From assembly GCA_022511505.1 (NCBI GenBank), contig JAFLTK010000346.1:1-31011 (forward strand): 31,011 bases of DNA, in the 5' to 3' direction. The notes below the pieces were generated by a model. It had not been told where the DNA came from. It worked only from the letters and a program-made list of their open reading frames with translations, and searched no databases. Each line of letters opens with the position of its first letter. The stretch's first letter is position 1. The DNA is from Muribaculaceae bacterium (GTDB taxonomy: Bacteria; Bacteroidota; Bacteroidia; Bacteroidales; Muribaculaceae). The position numbers were made by a program, and so were the translations under genes. This document shows, one piece after another, positions 17,309 through 23,794 of the stretch.

Positions 17309-17746
17309 CTAAAAATTTTTGCGTTCGCTTTCTTTGGTTTCGGTGTCGACTTCGCGTCGCGTGACGTAATACACTATCAGATAAGCGATTCCGATAGCCA
17401 GCAGGACTCCCGAAAATATCATAAACAGGGTCAGCATGTCGTTACCGTCGGGGTCGGTGGAGGTGCAATACATGACGACATCAGAGATAACGAGCGCAAC
17501 GCCTATCAGCGAGAACATGCAACCGCGCAGCAACCGCTTGTTGAGAATTTCACGCGATGACACCTTGCGACGACCAAGCGCGTTGACCAGCGCATCAGCG
17601 TCGATGGTCGAGTTGTTTTCAATCGCTTTGAGTATAATCTCTGCGTTCTTGTTGTCGCGGTTGGTAACGGTTCGCTGAACGAGCCACACTATCATTATCG
17701 GCAAAATGACGCAGATGGCTATCGAAACAAACATTTCTTCTTCCAT
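17309..17746 (-). CDS. DUF6249-like membrane protein
   Basis: The 145-residue protein has an N-terminal membrane helix (FVSIAICVILPIMIVWLVQ), a charged cytosolic segment with KNAEIILKAIENNSTIDADALVNAL, and two further helices (about 75-92 and 102-128). The layout and the KAIENN...LVNAL segment fit the DUF6249 proteins commonly encoded beside ECF sigma factors in Bacteroidales. It is the first gene of the sigma operon. The function is not known; a role in sensing or sigma control is inferred from position only. Confidence 0.65.
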   Translation of the reverse strand: MEEEMFVSIAICVILPIMIVWLVQRTVTNRDNKNAEIILKAIENNSTIDADALVNALGRRKVSSREILNKRLLRGCMFSLIGVALVISDVVMYCTSTDPDGNDMLTLFMIFSGVLLAIGIAYLIVYYVTRREVDTETKESERKNF

Positions 17747-17873
17747 TGTATTGGGGGGTTAAAGTTTTACAATCAGGTTATCTTTTTTGAGAATCCTCGC
17801 CTATTAGACACACCAACCACCCGAAAGGTGACATCATCCCCACAAAAAATTCAGTCCCCGTCCACAACACCCA

Positions 17874-18281
17874 TCAATGCGTTGCCAAAAACCCCTCAAT
17901 CAACTCAATACACCTGCCAATATCATCCACACCGGACGTCAACGCCTCGACCGGACACGGCCCGGTGCCGGCTCGGTTGACAATCATCTCGACAACCCGT
18001 GTCGCCTCGACGGGGATACCGTGGGTCGTCAACAGGTCGAGGGCCGGGCGGCTAATCGCGGGGGTCTCGAGACGGCCGATGCCGGCGGCGACCATAATGA
18101 CCGCCGCCCCGCGGCCAACTACCCTATCGGCGACGGTCGCGCCGCGAAGCGCCTCGGGTCGCTCTTTATATAATGTGTAAAGCGGACGGACACCGCGACC
18201 GTCGGCCGTCACAATCTCACCCGCGGCGGTCATCACCGCCAGCGCGTGCCCCGCGAGGGCCTCGTTAAGCCTCTGCGTCAT
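17874..18281 (-). CDS. DUF1893 domain protein
   Basis: The 135-residue protein matches DUF1893: GVRPLYTLYKE, GATVADRVVGRGAAVIMVAAGI, a middle segment ending THGIPVEATRVVEMIVNR, and GTGPCPVEALTSGVDD. The family is related to cytidine-deaminase-like folds; the conserved Cys of GTGPCPVE is present. Biochemical function is unknown. Its start overlaps the last 17 nt of the aldo/keto reductase gene, so the two are translationally coupled, and it is the last gene of the redox cassette. The gene is unusually G+C-rich. Confidence 0.85.
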   Translation of the reverse strand: MTQRLNEALAGHALAVMTAAGEIVTADGRGVRPLYTLYKERPEALRGATVADRVVGRGAAVIMVAAGIGRLETPAISRPALDLLTTHGIPVEATRVVEMIVNRAGTGPCPVEALTSGVDDIGRCIELIEGFLATH

Positions 18282-19677
18282 AGACCTCCCCGCGTTTTAG
18301 TTTTTCGACATAACTGTCGATTTTGTGCATGCGCTTTGCAATCTTAATCGATTGCGGACAATGCTCCTCGCAAGTGTGACACCCGATGCAGTGGTTGGCC
18401 TGTCGCAATCGGGGAACACTGCGGTCGTAGCCCACGAGAAATTTGCGTCGCGCGTCGTTGAACGCCTCGGCTCTGGTCGTCTTGTCGATAGTGCCGTCGT
18501 TGACCATTTTGTTGTAGTGACCAAAGACGGCCGGGATGTCGATGCCAAACGGGCAGGGCATGCAGTATTGACACGCCGTGCAGGGAACCGCGTCGCTCGC
18601 AATGAATCCCTTTGCCACATCCTCGAGGAAATCGAGCTCCTCGGCCGTGCAAGGCTCTAAGGGAGAGTAGGTTGCGAGATTGTCGACAAGATGCTCCATG
18701 TAGGTCATGCCGCTCAGAACGGTCAGCACGCGCGGGTGGGTGCCTGCATATCTGAACGCCCACGACGCCAGGCTGTCCTCGGGTCGACGCTCTTTGAAGC
18801 GCGTAGCAAGGTAGTCGGGCATATCGGCGAGACGGCCGCCGAGCAGCGGCTCCATTATGACGGCCGGGATGTTGCGACGGTCGAGCTCGTCATAGAGATA
18901 GGACGCGTTGGTGTTGCGACCGCTCGCATGGTTCCAGTCTACATAGTTCAATTGAATCTGAACGAAGTCCCATTTATACTTGTCATGGTTAGCCAGCAGG
19001 TAGTCAAACACCTCGATATCACCGTGATAGGAGAAACCGAGATTGCGAATACGCCCGGCCTCTCGCTCGGCAAGCAGGAAGTCAAGAAAGCCGTTGTTGA
19101 TATAGCGGTTGTTGAAAGCCTCCATGCCGTTTTGGCCGATGCTGTGCAGCAGATAGTAGTCGATATAGTCGGTCTGGAGATATTTCATCGAGTTGCGATA
19201 CATCGCTATCGACTCCTCGCGCGGCCACGTCGCCGAGTTGAAGTTTGAGGCCTTTGTGGCAATGAAATAACTGTCGCGCGGATAGCGTGACAACGCAATG
19301 CCGGTAACTCGCTCTGACTCTCCTTTGCAATAGACGGGCGACGTGTCATAGTAGTTTACGCCATGTTTCATCGCATAGTCAACCAACTCATTGACAGCGT
19401 CTTGGTCGATGATTTGCTCCGTCGGGTCGTCGGGCGACGGCTTGGTTGGCCATCGCATGCAGCCATAGCCGAGGATTGAGACCTTATCGCCGGTGGTCAG
19501 GGTCTCGCGGTAGGTCATCTCGCCGGGCTCTTTCTTTGACGATGTACCGGTGGTGATGGACTCGGTTTTGTTGTCAACCTTGCATCCGGTCAGTGATGCA
19601 ACAGCAACGGCGGCGCCTCCTGCTCCGACTTTCTTGATGAAACTGCGGCGAGATATGGGGTCGATTGATTTCTTCAT
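18265..19677 (-). CDS. Tat-exported aldo/keto reductase with C-terminal 2x[4Fe-4S] ferredoxin domain
   Basis: The 470-residue protein starts with a twin-arginine signal (SRRSFIKK, R10-R11) ending in a lipobox LTGC (Cys32), so it may be a Tat-exported lipoprotein. The aldo/keto reductase barrel spans about 55-345. Its tetrad is visible: D111 and Y116 (YYDTSPVYC), K142 (IATKASN) and H178 (YLLHSIG). The C-terminus carries CTACQYCMPCP and CIGCHTCEEHCP, two [4Fe-4S] sites. This type is found in Bacteroidetes and anaerobes. The substrate is unknown, and electrons may enter through the Fe-S domain rather than NADPH (inference). The gene lies downstream of a membrane Fe-S protein and overlaps the DUF1893 gene. 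Confidence 0.9.
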   Translation of the reverse strand: MKKSIDPISRRSFIKKVGAGGAAVAVASLTGCKVDNKTESITTGTSSKKEPGEMTYRETLTTGDKVSILGYGCMRWPTKPSPDDPTEQIIDQDAVNELVDYAMKHGVNYYDTSPVYCKGESERVTGIALSRYPRDSYFIATKASNFNSATWPREESIAMYRNSMKYLQTDYIDYYLLHSIGQNGMEAFNNRYINNGFLDFLLAEREAGRIRNLGFSYHGDIEVFDYLLANHDKYKWDFVQIQLNYVDWNHASGRNTNASYLYDELDRRNIPAVIMEPLLGGRLADMPDYLATRFKERRPEDSLASWAFRYAGTHPRVLTVLSGMTYMEHLVDNLATYSPLEPCTAEELDFLEDVAKGFIASDAVPCTACQYCMPCPFGIDIPAVFGHYNKMVNDGTIDKTTRAEAFNDARRKFLVGYDRSVPRLRQANHCIGCHTCEEHCPQSIKIAKRMHKIDSYVEKLKRGEVYDAEA

Positions 19678-19715
19678 CGTATTTCCTATTTAAGTTTCGT
19701 AAACTCAACTTAAAA

Positions 19716-19777
19716 TTCAACTTTGCGCAAAATGTAAAGTTGAAGTTTAAAAGGTTTATAAGTTTAAAAGGTTTATA
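19716..19777. repeat. Inverted repeat and perfect 17-bp tandem repeat between the Fe-S and aldo/keto reductase genes
   Basis: TTCAACTTT (19716-19724) and AAAGTTGAA (19736-19744) form a perfect 9-bp inverted repeat with an 11-nt spacer. Directly adjoining it, AGTTTAAAAGGTTTATA occurs twice in tandem (19744-19760 and 19761-19777). All of this falls in the 133-bp gap upstream of the aldo/keto reductase gene. It could be an operator, an attenuator or a slippage-prone repeat. Confidence 0.7.
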
Positions 19778-19810
19778 ATAAGAACATTATCAGCGAATTA
19801 AACTTTAATC

Positions 19811-21307
19811 TTAGATAACGCGGTGGTTGCGGTGTCCCTCGACATAAATTGCACTGAACGGACGCGACGGACAGAGGTTCTCACACGCGCCGCAGCCAAT
19901 GCAACGCTCGGCGTTGACCGAGGGAATCTTGACCGAATCCTCGTTGCCAAATTCAGAGGGCACCATCGTGATGGCCCCTGCCGGACAATGGCGCGCGCAG
20001 TTGCCACACTCGAGGTTCTCGCTGACGGGTACACAATTGTCGCGCACCCACACCGCGTGACCAACCTGGATAGCCGTGCGGTCCTCGACAGTCACCGGTT
20101 TAATCGCTCCGGCCGGACAGACGCTACTGCACACGTTACACTCCGGTCGGCAATAACCATTCTCAAAACTCATCTCGGGGTGAAGCAGTGTGTCGAGGTC
20201 GGTCGACGGGGTCAAAACGCCGTGGGGACAACGACTGACACACAACTGACACGCCGTGCAATGGTCGTGGAAATGCTTGATGCCTTGCGCGCCGGGGGGA
20301 ACCGGCTTGGTCTCGCGGTTGGGCGTTTTCTTCTCCTCGATGGCCGCCAATCCGCCGTCGACAAACTTCTCTGCACCCTTGACCGCGGCGGTTGTGCCCA
20401 TCAAGGCTGCCAGCGAGAGAAACTCGCGGCGCGACGTGTCGGCACCATCCTGAACCGGGATAGCCGTCTTCACGTCGACGCGACGGTTGCGACGTCCGTA
20501 ACTGATGGCCCCGTGCTTGCAGATGTCGATACAATCCATGCAACCGACACAGCGGCTATTGTCTATCTCGTGGGCCTTACCATTGATACACTGACCTTTA
20601 CAGCCACGCGAACATAATCCGCAAGAGTTGCATTTATCAACATCTATCTTCACGCCAAACAACGCATAACGTGACAACACGCCCAAAATCGTACCAACGG
20701 GACAGATGCTGTTGCAATACCAACGACCTTTCCACCACGCCAGCGCCACAATGGCCACGAGCGTCGCGCCGGCCACGCTAAGCGTGGCCACCGTCGTCGG
20801 GCGATATTGATAGTCAAAGAACATGTAACTATCGGCACGCTCGGCGGCGCCGGCAAGCAGACTGTTAACCCAGTCGTAGGCCGGAATGAGGAACGACGAC
20901 ACCATGCGGCCGTAGGCGCTATACGGGTCGAGGACTGCCACAATGATGCCGATACCCGCAATCATCGCGCCGACCATCACGCCGAGCATCACCAGCCTTA
21001 ACGCTGTCAGCGCCTTTGCATAGCCAAAGCGAAAACGCTTGCCGCGACGCAAACCGCTCAGCCACGACGCTATATCCTGGAACACGCCAAGCGGACAAAT
21101 AACCGAACAATAAACGCGACCAAACAACAGCGTCAATGCCGCCAGAAAAACAATCACACCGACATTCAACGCCAGCACTGCCGGGATAAACTGCACCTTG
21201 GCCATCCAGCCAAGCCATCCCGACACAACACCCGTCGCGTCAAGGAAAAGCACCGTTACGCCAATCCAAAACACGAGAGCCAAAACTATCCTAATCTTTC
21301 TAAGCAT
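19811..21307 (-). CDS. Polytopic multi-cluster 4Fe-4S protein with internal Tat-like segment
   Basis: The 498-residue protein resembles a NapH/NosR-type membrane electron carrier fused to a periplasmic ferredoxin. N-terminal helices (about 1-210) carry two Fer4_5-type CxxxCP sites (YCSVICPLG, YCNSICPVG). Residues about 215-265 hold two [4Fe-4S] motifs (CNSCGLCSRGC, CVGCMDCIDIC). An internal SRREFLSLAALMG segment near 291-303 looks like a twin-arginine signal. It is followed by four more cluster motifs (CTACQLCVSRCP, CRPECNVCSSVCP, CVPVSENLECGNCARHCP, CIGCGACENLCP). Predicted topology puts the first ferredoxin in the cytoplasm and the second in the periplasm. It is encoded 133 nt upstream of the Tat-exported Fe-S aldo/keto reductase, its likely electron acceptor (inference). 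Confidence 0.87.
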   Translation of the reverse strand: MLRKIRIVLALVFWIGVTVLFLDATGVVSGWLGWMAKVQFIPAVLALNVGVIVFLAALTLLFGRVYCSVICPLGVFQDIASWLSGLRRGKRFRFGYAKALTALRLVMLGVMVGAMIAGIGIIVAVLDPYSAYGRMVSSFLIPAYDWVNSLLAGAAERADSYMFFDYQYRPTTVATLSVAGATLVAIVALAWWKGRWYCNSICPVGTILGVLSRYALFGVKIDVDKCNSCGLCSRGCKGQCINGKAHEIDNSRCVGCMDCIDICKHGAISYGRRNRRVDVKTAIPVQDGADTSRREFLSLAALMGTTAAVKGAEKFVDGGLAAIEEKKTPNRETKPVPPGAQGIKHFHDHCTACQLCVSRCPHGVLTPSTDLDTLLHPEMSFENGYCRPECNVCSSVCPAGAIKPVTVEDRTAIQVGHAVWVRDNCVPVSENLECGNCARHCPAGAITMVPSEFGNEDSVKIPSVNAERCIGCGACENLCPSRPFSAIYVEGHRNHRVI

Positions 21308-21337
21308 ATTCTAATATATAATGTACAGATTAAAATG

Positions 21338-21345
21338 CAAATTTA
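21338..21345 (-). promoter_or_regulatory. -7 box of the redox cassette promoter
   Basis: On the minus strand this reads TAAATTTG (TAnnTTTG), 31 nt before the start of the Fe-S protein gene. The -33 region is C/G-rich with no TTTG. Confidence 0.45.
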
Positions 21346-21421
21346 CTCATTTTTCCGCCGCCCACCATCTACACCCCCGCCCCTTAACACCTTTTAACAC
21401 ATCTCTTTTATTGATTTTTAT

Positions 21422-21429
21422 TATATTTG
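21422..21429 (+). promoter_or_regulatory. -7 box of the GH43 promoter
   Basis: TATATTTG fits TAnnTTTG and lies 22 nt before the GH43 ATG. The -33 region has no convincing TTTG. Confidence 0.45.
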
Positions 21430-21451
21430 CAGAAAAATAATGTGATATAAG

Positions 21452-22621
21452 ATGAAAACGAGATATTTGTTTTTGATGATGATGGCCGGGGCGGTTATCG
21501 CGTCGGCTGCTGATAAAGTGACGAACGGTAGCGAGAATGTCGCGTCGGCGGCTGATAAAGTGACGAATGGTAGCGAGAATGTCGCGTCGGCTGCTGATAA
21601 GATTGAGAGAGCAGCCGTTGGGAAGATTGAGGACACGAGCATGGACGGCGCTACGGTTAAAGCCAAGGCGCGCTATCTGTGGCCCGACGATTATATGGCC
21701 GACCCGGCGGCCCACGTGTTCAACGGCAAAATTTATATCTATCCGTCCCACGATTGGGACTCGCCGGTTACCGACGGAACGGATGGCAACCACTTCGACA
21801 TGCGCGATTATCACGTGCTTTCGATTGATGGCGACCCGATGACGGGTAAGGTTACCGACCACGGTTGTGTCATGTCGCTCGAGCAAGTGCCGTGGGCCGA
21901 GCGCCAACTGTGGGCCACCGACTGTGTTGAGCGCGACGGAATCTATTACCTCTATTTCACCGCCCGTGCCAAAGACGGACTGTTCAAAATCGGTGTTGCC
22001 ACTGCCACTGCACCCGAGGGCCCGTTCACGCCGCAAGCTGAACCGATTGCGGGAACATATAGCATCGACCCGGCTGTGTTCAATCATGACGGCAACTTCT
22101 ATATCTACTTCGGCGGCCTCGGTGGCGGACAGTTGCAGAACTACCCCGACAACGAATTTATCGCCGACCGCGACCGACCCGCTAAGGGTGAAACGGCAAT
22201 GATGCCGCGAGTTGCACGCCTCTCTGACGACATGCTGTCGCTCGCCGAGGCTCCCCGCCCGTTGGAAATCGTCGATGCCGAGGGACAACCGCTCGCCGAG
22301 GGAAATCCCCACCGTTTCTATGAAGCATCGTGGATGCACGAAAACGACGGTCGCCTCTATTTCTCCTACTCGACGGGAGACTCCCATCTGCTATGCTATG
22401 CCATCGGCGACTCGCCCTACGGACCATTCACCTACACCGGTGAAATCATGACTCCCGTCAAGGGATGGACAACCCACCACAGCATCGTCAACCACGACGG
22501 CGACTGGTGGATATTCTACCACGACTCGGCCAACTCGGGCAAGTCGCGCCTGCGCTCAACCAAGGTCTCCCCGCTGACCCACCGACCCGACGGCACAATC
22601 GTCACCATCGCCGGCCAGTGA
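21452..22621 (+). CDS. Secreted glycoside hydrolase family 43 enzyme
   Basis: The 389-residue exported protein has a signal peptide MKTRYLFLMMMAGAVIASA. It carries GH43 five-bladed-propeller motifs: YMADPAAHVFNGKIYIYPSHD (the Asp of ADP is the expected general base), YSIDPAVFNHDGNFYIYFGG (the pKa-modulating Asp of IDP) and FYEASWMHENDGRLYFSYS (the Glu as general acid). GH43 members are mostly arabinofuranosidases and xylosidases; the substrate cannot be assigned here. A 14-residue unit (ASAADKVTNGSENV) is duplicated right at the signal-peptide cleavage site. It is divergent from the redox cassette, and rpmE2 follows under its own promoter. Confidence 0.9.
   Translation: MKTRYLFLMMMAGAVIASAADKVTNGSENVASAADKVTNGSENVASAADKIERAAVGKIEDTSMDGATVKAKARYLWPDDYMADPAAHVFNGKIYIYPSHDWDSPVTDGTDGNHFDMRDYHVLSIDGDPMTGKVTDHGCVMSLEQVPWAERQLWATDCVERDGIYYLYFTARAKDGLFKIGVATATAPEGPFTPQAEPIAGTYSIDPAVFNHDGNFYIYFGGLGGGQLQNYPDNEFIADRDRPAKGETAMMPRVARLSDDMLSLAEAPRPLEIVDAEGQPLAEGNPHRFYEASWMHENDGRLYFSYSTGDSHLLCYAIGDSPYGPFTYTGEIMTPVKGWTTHHSIVNHDGDWWIFYHDSANSGKSRLRSTKVSPLTHRPDGTIVTIAGQ
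21500..21601 (+). repeat. 42-bp tandem repeat, about 2.4 copies, within the GH43 gene
   Basis: Units at 21500-21541 and 21542-21583 differ at two bases, and a partial third unit covers 21584-21601. Each encodes ASAADKVTNGSENV in frame, so changes in copy number preserve the reading frame and repeat the ASA signal-peptidase motif. Confidence 0.9.
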
Positions 22622-22642
22622 AAAAGTTTTTTGACCTAATCC

Positions 22643-22673
22643 TTTGCAGATTAAAGAATAATGCTTACATTTG
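22643..22673 (+). promoter_or_regulatory. Promoter of rpmE2
   Basis: TTTG (22643-22646), 19 nt, then TACATTTG (22666-22673) is a good match to TTTG-N19-21-TAnnTTTG. It gives a leader of about 65 nt. Confidence 0.65.
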
Positions 22674-22684
22674 CGGTGCCATTA

Positions 22685-22721
22685 CAAAGTAGCCGCCTTA
22701 CCAGCGGCGCGTAACACTTTG
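22685..22721 (+). promoter_or_regulatory. Structured 5' leader of rpmE2
   Basis: The outer stem CAAAGT/ACTTTG (22685-22690 with 22716-22721) encloses an inner stem GCCGC/GCGGC (22692-22696 with 22704-22708) with loop CTTACCA. It lies between promoter and start codon. Autoregulatory leaders are known for L31 genes in several bacterial groups; whether this belongs to one cannot be told by eye. Confidence 0.5.
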
Positions 22722-22743
22722 ATAATTAAATATTTTTGCAAAA

Positions 22744-22998
22744 ATGAAAAAAGATATTCATCCTTCAAACTATCGCGAGGTCGTTTTCAAAGACATGTCA
22801 AACGACGAAATCTTCATCACTCGCTCAACAGTGGCCGCTCGCGAAACTATCGAAGTTGATGGTGTAACCTACCCCCTGGTAAAACTCGAGATTACCAGTT
22901 CGTCACACCCCTTCTTCACCGGTAAGCAGAAACTCGTCGACACCGCCGGTCGCGTCGATAAGTTCATGAGCCGCTATTCCAAGAGCAAGAAGAAATAA
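22744..22998 (+). CDS. rpmE2: 50S ribosomal protein L31, type B
   Basis: The 84-residue protein MKKDIHPSNYREVVFKDMS... has SSSHPFFTGKQKLVDTAGRVDKFMSRY, the L31 signature. It lacks the zinc-binding cysteines of type A L31, so it is the zinc-independent type B form. It is part of the large ribosomal subunit near the central protuberance. It is monocistronic, between its own promoter and a strong terminator. The ATG at 22744 is supported by homology to the N-terminus MKKDIHP. Confidence 0.97.
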   Translation: MKKDIHPSNYREVVFKDMSNDEIFITRSTVAARETIEVDGVTYPLVKLEITSSSHPFFTGKQKLVDTAGRVDKFMSRYSKSKKK

Positions 22999-23023
22999 CC
23001 TTGCGCAAAGGAAAAAATCTACA

Positions 23024-23063
23024 ATCGAGAGTCGGTCATCGCGAAGCCGGCTCTCGATTTTTT
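23024..23063 (+). terminator. Rho-independent terminator of rpmE2
   Basis: ATCGAGAGTCGG (23024-23035) pairs with CCGGCTCTCGAT (23047-23058), a 12-bp stem with one G-U pair and an 11-nt loop, followed by TTTTTT. Confidence 0.93.
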
Positions 23064-23222
23064 ATGTCCCTGCTCGCCGCCGGTTGCTCGCCGCCCTTGG
23101 TCGCGAGAAACCAATCCCGTTACCATTCAATCGGCTCGCGCCTCTCTGATTTTTTGTCCCCGGTATGAGCCCAAAGGGCGAAAAAAATCCCCCTCGCGTC
23201 GTTTTAACACAAATTAACAATC

Positions 23223-23257
23223 GGGGGGGGTAAATCGACTACTTTAACCTAACTTTG
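23223..23257 (+). promoter_or_regulatory. Promoter of the TonB-receptor operon with a G8 tract at the -33 position
   Basis: TAACTTTG (23250-23257) fits TAnnTTTG. Where the -33 TTTG should lie (about 23226-23229) there is instead a run of eight G residues (23223-23230). The start codon of the first gene is 94 nt after the -7 box. Confidence 0.5.
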
Positions 23258-23265
23258 CATCATCA

Positions 23266-23281
23266 CTGAACAAATGTTCAG
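23266..23281. promoter_or_regulatory. 16-bp palindrome, candidate operator
   Basis: CTGAACAAATGTTCAG has perfect 7-bp arms with a 2-bp centre. It begins 9 bp after the -7 box, at the expected transcription start. A dimeric repressor bound here would block initiation. Confidence 0.5.
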
Positions 23282-23351
23282 CGACAAGACAAAAAATATC
23301 ACTTATTTTGTACCTTAAATTGCAATCGACAACAATCAAAAACAAAAATCT

Positions 23352-23792
23352 ATGAACAAGATTCTACAAACTCTCAGAATCGCTGCCGTCTGCCTCATGG
23401 CCATCGGTCTAAACGCGTGCAACGACGAGGACGACCCCACGCAAGACATCTCCGGTAGCCCTCGCGATTGGACCTACCTCCAAAATCAGGTGCAAGTCTA
23501 CGTTGACGGTGACCTACAAACCTCAGTTACCGAAATCACCGTGCACTCAAAACCGGTCGACGGCTATCTGATGGACGACATCTATTTTCCACAATATGAC
23601 TCAACCCTGAAAATCAAGGGATTACCCAAGAAGGGCAAAACTACTAATATAACGGTGCGCGCAGGCCTTGATGACTTTGAGGGCTCAACCGAGATGAACG
23701 GCACCAACTACAGCGTCACCGGCCAATTCACCGGCGACCCGCTTACGCACTACTCAAAGCAAGGCATAATTGTCTATCTGACACGACGTTAA
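23352..23792 (+). CDS. Small lipoprotein of the TonB-receptor operon
   Basis: The 146-residue protein has a lipoprotein signal ending GLNAC (Cys23), followed by an acidic NDEDD stretch often linked to surface export of Bacteroidetes lipoproteins. The remaining ~115 residues are beta-rich (VQVYVDGDLQTSVTEITVHS, STLKIKGLPKKGKTTNITVRAGL, GTNYSVTGQFTGDP) and could form a small barrel or Ig-like fold. No family is recognised with confidence. It ends 2 nt before the TonB receptor start, so it is tightly coupled and probably part of the same uptake system. Confidence 0.75.
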   Translation: MNKILQTLRIAAVCLMAIGLNACNDEDDPTQDISGSPRDWTYLQNQVQVYVDGDLQTSVTEITVHSKPVDGYLMDDIYFPQYDSTLKIKGLPKKGKTTNITVRAGLDDFEGSTEMNGTNYSVTGQFTGDPLTHYSKQGIIVYLTRR

Positions 23793-23794
23793 CC

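Larger units (their letters stand above)
22999..23351. other. 353-bp non-coding region: rpmE2 terminator and TonB operon promoter
   Basis: It contains the rpmE2 terminator, a short direct repeat GCTCGCCGCC (two copies near 23070-23090), and from 23223 a promoter region with a G8 tract and a palindrome. No coding sequence is supported. Confidence 0.7.

Noticed and set aside
16808..17746. FecR-type anti-sigma/SusC trans-envelope signalling system
   Set aside because: No FecR domain or SusC receptor with an STN domain is encoded beside the sigma factor.
22731..22738. TATTTTTG as the rpmE2 promoter
   Set aside because: It lies only 5 nt before the ATG. The upstream TTTG-N19-TACATTTG promoter is a better match and leaves room for the leader hairpin.
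23070..23092. GCTCGCCGCC direct repeat as a CRISPR or integration site
   Set aside because: There are only two short copies with a 4-nt spacer, with no array, integrase or cas gene nearby.
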